A stretch of 64,000 nt of DNA, from positions 2,976,001 to 3,040,000 of the forward strand of contig NC_081335.1 of NCBI RefSeq assembly GCF_022539665.2, written 5' to 3'. Of this stretch, positions 50,501 through 60,702 are shown piece after piece (the stretch's first letter is position 1; each line of letters begins with the position of its first letter). The stretch is from Daphnia carinata. Taxonomy: Eukaryota; Arthropoda; Branchiopoda; Diplostraca; Daphniidae. The notes under the pieces were generated by a model. The model did no database searches. It saw only the letters and a list, made by a program, of their open reading frames with translations, and had not been told where the DNA came from. A program made the translations under genes and the position numbers.

Positions 50501-53500
50501 TCTACATGGTGCTGAATCAGCAGTATTGGGCTCAAGGAGAGGTTACCATGACGCAGATCGCTCTTGGTCCATCCATTCGAGCTATAGCACTTCCTAACGG
50601 TCCGTTTCGAATCATCGCCCTCCAAGACACAGACGTTGCACTCAATCGAGAGCTGATGTCGCCAGCCATCTTGTCTCGATTTGAGAAGCACGAACTAAGA
50701 CCTTCTCATCTCCTAGATGACGCCGGGAAGTTTCACCGAAAGGGTATCGAATCACATCCGCTCTGGTTAGCTGTTGCGGAGACAATCAAACGACAGAAAT
50801 TTATCTACGGATATCATGAAGAGTCTTTCGCCGCATTGGCCCTTTATTTACAAGATGGAGGCATACCAATGGAACTTGAACAAAATGAAGATGAAGATCA
50901 ACACAGTACCACCACGATCTGGATGAGAGCGACCAACCCAATGTCCATGATCAAATTAGAAAGGGATCCTAGCATCGACACGGAATTGCTGGACGTGTGT
51001 CGGCGCTACCGTCATAATTTTGTTTTGGAAAACATAGATGACGCCTTACGCAATGTCAAATCAAATCGGATAGTTATTATGACAAACACGCACCGTCATT
51101 TGGAAATCGTATTTGCTGTGTCTTCCCCATACCGCCATTCCACCATTCAGCTTTTTGAAATCCTTACTGAACTTGAACTCGTCAAGCTGTTGGAATCGAT
51201 TAACGACGAAGATTTGGCTGATCCAGACTTCTGCCTTATTGTCCAGTATGACGCAGTGTCTGGACCGATAGAACAATTCCAGCTTGCCAAGCACGAAATA
51301 GAGCAGCGGTTTGAAAAGAAACAATGCCGTGTCATTGTCGTCGTGCACGTCGATCCTCGGCCTATGAATATGCACTGGGTGTTTTCCTTTGGTGATGGTT
51401 GGGATTATTGTTTCGTAGATGAGGCCGTCCGTGGCGGCCAATTAGACCACCATCGAATCCCGCTAGGCGAATTCGTCAAATCGCCTTCCGACCAAACTTT
51501 GTCGGGTTTTATTGAGAAAATGTCAACTGGATCATTCAAGTCATTATTACTTGAAATGCTCGGCCCAGTTTTGCAAACAAGTCTAGCCACGTTACGCGCC
51601 AGCTTGGGACAATTTTACAGCGGCGTCCGAATAGCATTAGGACTGCCAAACAACCAAACCTTGATAAAATTGATGAAAGGTAAATTTGACTTTCCCCATT
51701 TTGAGAAAATGTTTGATTTAATCTGCTATTTTTGTTTTCATTAGAATGCTTGCTGGCCCAACTGAATGACAGCGGCATAACCTGGAATGTAGTCGATGCA
51801 GTGAACGATCCAAGTTTTGATTCTTCCTCTTCGCTAATGGAGGGCCTCTGGGGTGTTTTCAAGCACAAAATTTGCAACCCTCTTGCACACTTTTTGCTTG
51901 TTAGTGATATCTGGCGCATATCTGATCAACCCACCGCCACGTTATGGTGTGACTTTGTTACCGCAAATTATCCCGACCGCCTGATGTCGCTCAACTCTTC
52001 CGACTCTCCCCCCCAAATGCCTGTTGGATTTCGATCTTGCACCCAACCGTTTGGTCGATTGCTAGCATCTTTCGACATGAATTACGCTCAACGCACAGAA
52101 CCACGTCTCAACAGACCACTTCAATGGCTCTTAGAGCGTGTCGCTAAAAACGAAGATGAAAATTCGCAAGAGATTAAAGAGGTACGTATGTATGCAACTT
52201 GACGAAAACATTGTATTATTTTTATTTTTATTGTATTCAAGGCGTACTTTCTTGATTGGTTTTTGCTTCGCATCCCTCCACATTTGCATCGCTGTTTGCG
52301 AAAAGTGCCGCTGTCGAAGATGAGTTATATTGTTGACAGTCTGTTTGAAGAGCCAGCCAAGTTTTTCCTTGACTGGGAGCATTGGGAAGCAGAAGTAATT
52401 GCAGCACTTGAATTGGTTAGCATTGCATGTTTCGCGACTGCGGATACAGTTGACTTTTGGAGCGAGGCAACGAGCAGGATACGCAATTGGAAATTTTTCA
52501 CCGAAACAGCAGCCCGGTTATCCTTGGGGATATTGGCTTCATCCGATGTTATGAAGTCCCAAAAAAAATTCATGTCATCAATTTCTTCAATTGAAGTATT
52601 TATTAGTTGCCTTTTAATCTGTAGTACTCCAACGAAAATGTTTATTTATTTTGATTTTAGTTGAGTCCGGCGCTTACGAACCTGCTAGATCGCGTGGAAG
52701 ATTTGCCACAGCTTTGGCTTAGTTTGAGAATCACGAAACGTGTATTGCTCTTTGATCCAGATTCGGACATCAGACTTCCAGAACTACAAGTTTCTAGACC
52801 TCACAGGCTATTTGATAGCCTGACAGATTTAGTCATTAAATCCGTCATTCGACCAAAAATGACTAGTGCTGGCCAAACAAACCGAATTGTCCGAACAGCT
52901 GAGTTGTACGCCTTGTTAAAAAGCACCTCGTCTTGTACTTCTCCGGAAGAGCTTGCAAAAATACTGGCAGAATGCCCCACTACCAACTCAGTTGTATTAC
53001 GAGAAAATAATATTGCTGAAGGAAATATCGACAGGCATTGTTCAAGTTGCTCAAGTCCGCTTACCACAATTGGGAAAACAGAAGATGGTGAGACCCATCC
53101 AGTTATTCATTTGCGTACCCCTAGTGCCAAAATGGTAGATACCCTGTTCGAAGAGTACCAAAAATTCATGTTCTTCTTTGAGCGTGTCGCTGAGTTGTTC
53201 ATCCAACAACGAAAAAACAATCCGCGTGACATTCAAGATTTGCTGCAGTATCTTTTAAGTCCTGATTTCCGTCTGCGAGTCTCATGGCGCTTCCTAACCG
53301 TTATCGTACGAACGGTTTTGTCAACTCGTTCTGGCAAAAAAGTTATGGGTGATCTTCTCTTAACCATTCGATGCAACCGGCCGTCTATCGAATTGAATGT
53401 CAATGCCTACAATTTATTACGTGCCTTACTCGCGTGTGCCGACCAAGACATCCGGAACAACCAGGACGCCGAACCAGGTTTTGATTTGATAGAAGCTGCC

Positions 53501-56367
53501 ATGACAGGTGATTGGACTGTTGATCGCATTGAACGACTAGCCAACATTCGAAAGCAAATCGCTGAAGTTGACAATGGAGTCGAGAATGTTATAGCAGAAT
53601 GGTCTGGCTGGCGGAAAAACCAGAATGACCAAGCCCTCACGGATTCCTTGCTGTTCTTCATCTTGCGGTTTTTCTCCAATGAAGGAGATCAAACTAGACT
53701 GAGCCGAATGTTCCGCAATCCAAGAATAGCTCAAGAACTCAATCACCACAAGGTTGTAAACAATGCCATCAAGACTTTATCTCCGCTTTCGTTAGGTTTC
53801 GATCTACAATCTGCTACCACTACAGCGAATGTATTCCAAGAGCGTTTGATGGATGGGGATCGTTTTGGTACTGGGGCATTCCAGCATTATCCTGCACTAC
53901 GCGAAATTCAACCCGATTGGGCTCCGTTCATCGCCCGACTCTCCTATCACGCGTATGATGTGTTCGTAACCAAAAAGATCCGCTTACTAAGAGAAATGGC
54001 TACCAATCTAGTTGCCACGTCGCAATATCTTCTTCCGGGCATTGACAATCATCCCTATTTGTCCAGCTTTACATTGGAGGCGTTCCGTTGGTTCGTTTGT
54101 AACTGTGGAACGTTGAATTGTGTCGGAAACTGTGGGCATCCTACGCCAGAATCCATTTGCGTCAATTGTCGCGTTGCCCTAAGTCAAGCTTATCCTAATC
54201 CACGGGCTGGAGTTCGACGAGCAACCGCCAGAGACTTTCAGCCACCGACCGGGATTCACGTGACTCGAAATGCCACCCGTACCCCAACTTTTGCTGTGAG
54301 AAACTGTTCACCGGTTGTCACCCGATTTGCCCTCTTGCTGAATTCATTGGCACTGATGATTGCTGCTTTAAATCCACGAACAGAACAACACGCCATTGCT
54401 CATCTACTTCTGACGCTTCCGTTAGCTGAACGTCAGCGAGATGAAAATCGTCACGCATTGATTCGGCTTCTGTCGAATCATATAATCGTCCATCTAGACC
54501 TACTCTGTCAGTTGTTAGTGGCATCTAGACCACAATTGGCAATGACGGACAAGTTCCGCATTGGCCATTTGTTACTTCACAAACTACTCGCATCTCAGGA
54601 CCGTTCATGTCTTACACAAGCGGCCGATTTTGCTAACGGAACACAGGCAAGAGAAACTTTCGAGAATGGGCTAACAAGACTGTTGAACCAACAAGTAAAC
54701 CTAGCGGAAGAGCTCGATCACATCGCAGGGCAATCAGATGCGGCATCGAAGGTATTACGGCAATCCTTCTTGCACAACGAAACATCGCATTGGGCTTATG
54801 CAAGAAGAGTCTTTGCTGATCGACAAACATTACAACTAGAACTGGCCAGGAACGGTCAACTCCGCAAAACTCTGCCTTTCCTGGATTTCTTACTGGATGA
54901 TGAAAATTGGATGCCCAAATTAAATGCGTTGCAGTACCTTGGAGAAGCTTTGCGTTTTGTCGCTCTCGTTCGCACTGTTTTGGCAGGAGAAATAACTCTA
55001 GAGGAAGCAAACCGTGTGACCATCGCCCAGGGTTTGGAAAAAATCACGGATATCGTTATTCAGAAAGTGGTCCTATTAGATCGCGGGCGCCCTGTAGCGA
55101 CCAGGGATCATGTGATGGGCCTGTTTGATGGTTTTAAACAGTTGTGGGATCGATTCAGTCAGTTGCAAAATACGGAGAAGAAAACTTTCCTGGATTATTT
55201 CGAATGTCAGCAAGTTGATATCAACGTTAGACCCAAAACAATACTTGATCAAGAAGCACCGCTTATTCTGATTTTGGCTGGCAATGAACTGCCGGAGACT
55301 ACGTTCAGTTGCCAACTATTGAGTCACGCTGTGGAAGCTGCTTCATCCATCGCCCTTACTGACTTTATTCAACCGCTTTGTCGAGGAGGCTCAGGACGCG
55401 TCCGACTCTCATGTTCGAGCTCTGCAGCTTTAACTGATTTCGACGAATCCCTCTACGCCCACGTTTCAACTGAAGAGGTCGATAATTTTATTCGGGATCA
55501 TGTCATCGACCGGTCGACTCTACAGCTTGCTGAGTCATTCGCAATGGCTGCCATTTTAGGACCGGCTGGTAGTACCATAGCAGAAGAGTTGTCTCTTGAG
55601 GTCATCCCAGAATTTGTGTTCAAAGACGATATGGAATCGGGAAATTTTCTTGTGAGTCTGGAGAGGCGTTCTATCCCTTGGCAGCCATCTGCCATACCTC
55701 CACAACTCCAGGAGATCATCTTAGCTGATTTGGTACGTTATCAGGGAACTATGCTTTAAAAAAAAGTGTTTCATTTTTCGTTTTATTTACGAAATTGCAG
55801 GAAAAAAATCGCTCTTTGGCCGAGGCTAGGTCGATCCTCATTTCTGTCATCACGCATCTTCATTCAAATACCGAACCACTAGTCGTTAGCAAGGTGCGGA
55901 AGAACTACATCTCCGACGTGTTGGAGGAATTAGTGCAGGCAGAAGTTTTGACAGAACGCCATATATCGAACGCCACTGTAGGCGTCCTCAACAGACATTT
56001 AAAATTGGAAGTTCGTCACGCTTTTGGTTTGCTGAAAGCCATTGTTGCGCGAATGAAAGGTGATGACGTTTTCGGTGGCCGCGTCCGAGAAGGTTGGACG
56101 ACGATGATGCCTGAACGTCTTGCTCAACTGACGAGTCAAAAATTACGAGCCGATGCACAACCAGGTGGAATCCTTGAAACTGTATTACAGATGGTCAACA
56201 TTATATCAGGTTCTCAGCCCGTCCCGGTCGAGCTTACCCCAGACAAGTCTTTGTTGTATGCCATCAGACAGATCGAAGGTCCAGAATGGGATGGAATTCC
56301 CACCGAGTTGAAAATGGAACATCTCGGCCACCTACTCTTAATTGTCGAATCCGTTGCCAAAAAATAA
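41580..56367 (+). CDS. rnf213: RNF213/mysterin-like giant AAA+ protein, copy A
   Basis: This giant gene has eleven coding exons: 41580-41586, 42157-43039, 43117-44512, 44577-45597, 45663-48234, 48299-49341, 49409-51679, 51745-52181, 52242-52595, 52661-55732 and 55801-56367. Without indels it would encode about 4,540 residues (human RNF213 has about 5,200). Exon 1 encodes only MD plus one base. Domains are CBM20 (about 148-260), AAA+ modules with P-loops near residues 1557, 1988 and 2316, and an RZ zinc finger near 3808. RNF213 proteins are cytosolic dynein-like E3 ligases acting on lipid droplets and intracellular pathogens. No RING is present where the family carries it. Two sites interrupt the frame relative to copy B: an extra A in 42976-42982, giving a stop at 42999-43001, and a net one-base loss at 44247-44273. 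Exons 4-11 are fully open, so the breaks may be base-calling errors or a very recent lesion. Confidence 0.88.
41720..41768 (+). repeat. Telomere-like CCTAA repeats in RNF213-like intron 1
   Basis: Imperfect CCTAA units (complement TTAGG, the arthropod telomere repeat) sit in the part of intron 1 that copy B lacks. The extra segment is bracketed by two similar stretches (GTTCTAAGCAAATGTTTTGG near 41786 and a near-copy near 41889), which suggests an insertion or local duplication. Confidence 0.7.
42592..42930 (+). other. CBM20 starch/glycogen-binding domain (copy A)
   Basis: The translated segment starts at DQWTATVFIAAP and includes LAIIGEDQHLGKWKQPKGEF and FKFVHVNV. It ends EYEGEGTWDNR...LPDSWNFFVF. 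The G-W-x-x-G-like, KFV and W-E-x-G-x-N-R motifs are those of CBM20 domains. RNF213 carries a CBM20 in its N-terminal arm, so this supports the family call. Confidence 0.8.
47027..49658 (+). other. AAA+ ATPase modules of RNF213-like copy A
   Basis: Three P-loops are readable: LPGCGKS (47027-47047), GEAGVGKS (48381-48404) and GRPGSSKS (49429-49452). Walker B motifs VFLFFDEMN (48546-48572) and VVLDELG (from 49641) follow the second and third. The latter pair correspond to AAA3 and AAA4, the two modules that hydrolyse ATP in RNF213. The first has no obvious acidic Walker B and looks degenerate. Confidence 0.85.
54085..54180 (+). other. RZ-type zinc finger of RNF213-like copy A
   Basis: The segment RWFVCNCGTLNCVGNCGHP followed by ESICVNC gives six cysteines and one histidine within about 28 residues. 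The order (C.CG..., then GNCG, then C..C) fits the ZNFX1/RNF213-type RZ finger. In RNF213 this finger is required for ubiquitylation of bacterial lipopolysaccharide. Several spacings differ slightly from the vertebrate pattern as I recall it. Confidence 0.65.
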
Positions 56368-57101
56368 GCCTTTGTCATTTGTCTTCTCGTCTCTATTTCA
56401 ATCCAGTATTGTCTTGTTATCCGATATTATGTCAATTAAGATTACTAATTTGTTTCCTTAAACATGTGATAAAAAATAAGGTGAAGGTCGCACCTGGCCT
56501 AGTTTATTGGCAACCCATTTTTCTAGTAGAGGGTTACAAAATTATAACAATTTTTTTTTCATTCTGAAGAATTTTTTCATTGTTCTTTGTATTTTGTAAG
56601 CCGTGTTTACAAAATGGAGTTTTGCATCAGTTAGTTCCATTCACTCGCTGAAATTGATTTAGTATGGCGAGAGGTAGTGAAGTTCAAAAACCTGGATATG
56701 GCAATATAGTTTAATGCAACCGTCGTTTTTTTACATTCTGTTTCATTCAATATCTATATTTTGATAGGTTTAGTTCATTCAACTGTTACTGAATTTAAAT
56801 TAAGCTGGTTTTAAGTGTTGGTATCACATAATCAAGCATGGATAGCTGGTGTGACTGTGAGGATTTGGTTTTACCATAAGTTGAGCAGATGAAACATTTT
56901 CAGTCGATCAGTGTACACGATTCAGCATTTGTAAGTCACAATAGAAAAATTACTTATTCTTCTTACGATTCACAGATAATAGAAAGATTAAATTTTCTTC
57001 TTGAAACACATAAACTAATTTGCAGCTAACTGTTCAGTTTCCTAGTTATTTTTTTTATCAAGTGAACTATTTTGGAAATACAGCACTATTTCTGCTGCAT
57101 A

Positions 57102-57304
57102 GGGCTGGCGCTATAGCGTACTGGCGCGCTAGCATTATATAAAATGTTAGGTGTATTTCAAAATCGGTTGACTTAATGAAAAAAATAGCAATTTTACTGG
57201 AATCAGCATTCAATTTTGAGTATATCTTGTGATTTTCACTCAATTCCAATGAGTTTCAGTTCTTGCAGGTATAAATTTTAAGCCAGACAAAATAAGCCCG
57301 ACTT
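57102..57304 (-). repeat. Dispersed repeat, copy 2 (inverted relative to 7342-7546)
   Basis: Reverse-complement match to the element at 7342-7546, with scattered substitutions and small indels. A related fragment with AGCATACTGATACGCTAGCC follows near 57540-57560. No coding capacity. Confidence 0.7.
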
Positions 57305-57587
57305 GTGTTTATGACGTATAATTTTAAAACTATAAGACCTATTGAAAAATAACCTTGATTTCCGTGTCAAGCATTCAATTCTGAATCGAAATCATTGTAT
57401 TTTTTGTATTCCATGAAACTCACGCAGAATAATGAAAATTGAACGCTGATTTCGATTTAGCTATTAGTTTTCTCCTTAACCCAGCCGTTTTGAAAATAAA
57501 AGAAAACAAAGTGCTGTTAGTGACACTTTTTTTGCGCCTTAGCATACTGATACGCTAGCCGTTTCAAACATTCGGTGTAAACCTAAC

Positions 57588-57765
57588 CTAACCTAATTAA
57601 TTTAACCTGGCTTAACTTAATTTACGTAACATAACCTAACCTAACCAAACCTAACATAATTAACTTAACTAACCTAATCAAACCTAACCTAACTTAACCT
57701 GTCCTAGCCTAACCTAACCTAACTTAACCTAACTTAACTTAACGTAACCTAACCTTCCTTAGCCT
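57588..57765 (+). repeat. Interstitial telomere-like repeat tract (degenerate CCTAA)
   Basis: About 175 bp of tandem CCTAA units mixed with variants such as CTTAA, CCAAA and CATAA. The complement, TTAGG, is the ancestral arthropod telomere repeat. The tract lies about 1.2 kb before the duplication junction. Confidence 0.85.
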
Positions 57766-57902
57766 ATTATAAAAAACTATTTGTTATCAGTTTATCACTG
57801 TCTGCAACGCATTCTATAAAAGAAAAGGCGCACCGGTACCCGTTGCCAGCGTCATCTGGATTCCGGGGGGCAATAGACAAAATTCTATTACCCCTCGAAT
57901 TC

Positions 57903-57919
57903 GGGGGGGGGGGGGGGGG
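57903..57919. repeat. Poly-G run
   Basis: Seventeen consecutive G residues on the plus strand. Such runs are prone to length error and could form a G-quadruplex. Confidence 0.9.
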
Positions 57920-58079
57920 CAATAGATTTTTCCTTATGAAAATTTACCATAATACTAGTAACGTTGGCCGGGGGATAGGTGGCGCTAGCGTATTTTAACG
58001 CTATTTTTAAGAAAATCGATTCATGCCATTTTTTCGCCTGTCTACTTTTAAATCTTTTCGTAATCAAGAGTTCCCCTGT

Positions 58080-58680
58080 CTTGCCCGCCGACCCACTCAT
58101 TGTTTTTGTCCGTCAAAATAGGCCAGTTGAAGGCCTTGCTATCACTGCACCATTGCCAGTTGAAGTTGCTCGTCGACCTCCTCTCTGCCCGTCAAGCCAT
58201 TCTTTGCCCGTCAAATCATTTTCTGCCCGTCAACCCACATTCCTTTTGCCCAGTCGCTGCCCGTTAAAACGCCCGCCATAATTGCCCGTCCACCCAAATT
58301 TTGCCTCTATCCATCTTCCCTCGCAAAGTTGCTGCTCGTCAACCCACTTTGCTCGCCAAGAAACCGGCTGTTGCTGCCCGTCGTCCCCTTCTCTGCCCGT
58401 CGGCACCCTCTTCGACCGTCGGCCCACTCTCTTCCCGCCGACCCACTTTGCCCACCAAGAAACCCGTCATTGTTGCCCGTCGACCTCCTGTCTGTCCGCC
58501 GGCGCACTCTCTGCCCGTCGGCCCGCCAAACAGCATCGACATTTTGTTCGCATTTACCCGTCCCTTCAATTTCCCCCCCGTCATTAATGTCGGCTTCATT
58601 TAGCCGCTTATCCACTCTTTGCCCGTCCACCCACTCGTTGCCTCTGCCCGTCTTCCATCCCACAGCTTTTGCCCGTCACG
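58080..58680 (+). repeat. CCCGTC-rich degenerate minisatellite
   Basis: Repeated units of about 20-40 bp built around TGCCCGTC followed by variants of GACCCACT, TTGCCC or GGCCCACTCT. At least 15 TGCCCGTC-like cores are visible. The sequence is pyrimidine-rich on this strand and free of the A/T homopolymers common elsewhere. Overlapping ORFs in several frames are a by-product. Confidence 0.75.
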
Positions 58681-59090
58681 CTACTCTTTTTTTCCTATTT
58701 AACGTACCCGCTATCCCAGGCCGTCAGCTTACCTACTGGAGCCCCCACCCTCCCGTAGACTGGAAAATTACCAAAATCCACATTTCCACCCATATTCTAG
58801 TCTTCCAAATCCCCATCCCGCCGATTCACTGCAGCCGGCGGCGGTCTGAACCCTTTTTCAGGTAGTCCCCCCGCCAGCCAATCACAGGAAGAGCACAGTG
58901 TGGCAGACACAGGCTCCTCCTCTTTTCCTTGTTGTTTTATGTACTATAGATTAGACCTTCTCATGACTCCATCGTTCGTGGCTATTGTAGCTGTTGTCAA
59001 GTCCAAAGTTAATGAATTTCAATTGGACTTTTTCCTTTTTATGATTAACGTTTTCATTCATCAACGTTTCTTTTTTCCTCCTTTTCTCAG

Positions 59091-59508
59091 TACGCATTTC
59101 TGGGGACCTGTCGCAAACTGGGGCATACCTATTGCAGCTATAGATGATTCTGGAAAGGATGTTTCAATGATTAGTGGAAAAATGACAGGTAAAAATTAAA
59201 ATTATAATTCTTTTGGCAATTTAACTATTTAAAAATGTTTTAATCATGGTATAGCATTGACACTGTATTCAATTATATTTATGATATTTGCCTGGAAAGT
59301 GCAGCTCCACAATTTGCTCCTTTTATTACCTATTATTATTGCATTTTATAATTATTGCACAAATGTTTCAGGGCTACAGGTTTTTGAACCATTACTATGG
59401 TTAAAAAAAAGAAGAAACCTCTTCATAGTACACATTGTGTTTTATGTCTTATGTGTCCAATTATACGTAGAGAGCTTTACAGAGGAATTGGTTAGTGCCA
59501 TTTATTAG
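59091..59508 (+). pseudogene. Truncated Mpc1 pseudogene in copy B
   Basis: An exon 2 copy (59091-59188) still encodes [19 protein letters not shown], and the exon 3 copy starts at 59255 (ALTLYSIIFM). Exon 1 is absent because the duplication began in intron 1. Exon 2 has lost three bases at its end. In exon 3 the PRN after WKVQ has become LHN, the conserved [10 protein letters not shown] segment is scrambled, and an indel shifts the frame. The open reading then runs in the wrong frame to a stop at 59506-59508. It cannot encode a functional carrier. Confidence 0.85.
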
Positions 59509-60702
59509 TGACATTAAAATATTAACACGAACTATATCTAAGCCCCAACAAAACAATTGTTCTTAACAATGCTCACCTTTACATGTATTTTTAGTGTCTC
59601 ACAAAAAAAAAAAGCAGAATGCACAAGGTCAAATTCGTCTTTTATAAACATTGAGGGGTTTTTGCTAAATTGTTTGTAGCATGTAGTTGATGCACTCTTC
59701 AACTTGAGCAGGGTGCATAAACATTAATCAAGTAATGGTTGGAAATCTGTTGATATAAGAAGTTGCCTGATATAATATAATTGATATTGGAAGCCTTGTC
59801 AATCCTAAATCAATTTAATTTCCTCATTGGCTGAGTGTGTGTCTATAAGAAACCAGATTATCACTGTAAGCTGATGCTTGTTGCTTTGTAGATAAACTAG
59901 GGGATTTTTTTCTCTTGTTACTCGTAAACGTTGTTTTAATTTTTTTTTCTATGTAGGTTCAAAAAGTTGAATTTTCTCATGCAACGTACGAAACATTGAT
60001 TTCGGAGAGGGCTCTGACTAGGTTCATTATACCAAAACATTGATATTCATACTAAAGTCGCGCTATGTAGAAACGCGGACCCCGAGTTTCTTTTTGAAAT
60101 CTAACGTTTTTTTCAGCTTCGAAATTGTTATTTTTTGGAACGCGAAGGTGCTAGGGTACTGTGCTCCAATATGAATCAAACGATAGTGCCAGCTCCTCTA
60201 CCTAGATGGCGTTGAACGCATTTTGCGTATTTTTGTCTCATGGCGCTAGTGGACCTTAGACGTCTTACGGTCATAGTAGGCTAGCTAAACGAGTACCTCT
60301 TATGTTTTCTAGTGGTTGTAGCGGCGAATAACAGGCAAAATACGTGATTTCGACTGCCAAGATATATATTTGAAAAAAAGGCGTCGTATATGTCACGTCT
60401 TACGAAATTCTAAATTGTACGTTCCAAATCACCCCAAAGTGTAACCATGACTACTAACATTATCTTTATCTGAAACGAATTTTCACAAACAGATATGAGC
60501 TTACATATGCCTTGATAACAAATTTTGGAAGTCTCCCTTGATGATAACTGAGGTATAAACTTTTCAGTTAATTTTTTCATTGCTTGTTCGCCTGTTGTAA
60601 AATTTTTGGTTTTGCATTCCAGTTTAAACTGTATATCAAGCAAATAGAGCTTCTGCAGAAATAAAGGAATTCTTTGATTCCTCGTCAAATCCATAATTGC
60701 AA
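59509..60702 (+). other. Upstream region of RNF213-like copy B
   Basis: Non-coding, aligned to 40202-41579 in copy A with indels. The putative 5' UTR intron and leader are conserved. Confidence 0.55.

Larger units (their letters stand above)
56368..59090. other. Intergenic, repeat-rich region between the two duplicated units
   Basis: This stretch holds the copy A 3' UTR, a dispersed repeat (57102-57304), telomere-like repeats (57588-57765), a poly-G run (57903-57919) and a CCCGTC-rich minisatellite (about 58080-58680). The duplication junction lies at about 58951. ORFs over the minisatellite are translations of the repeat. Confidence 0.75.

Noticed and set aside
58080-58865. Several overlapping ORFs of 80-180 codons on both strands around 58.0-58.9 kb
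   Set aside because: They translate the CCCGTC minisatellite in different frames. There are no conserved motifs, and the repeat explains the open frames.
59257-59508. An 83-codon ORF starting MTLYSII as a new gene
   Set aside because: It is the frame-shifted remnant of Mpc1 exon 3 in the duplicated segment.
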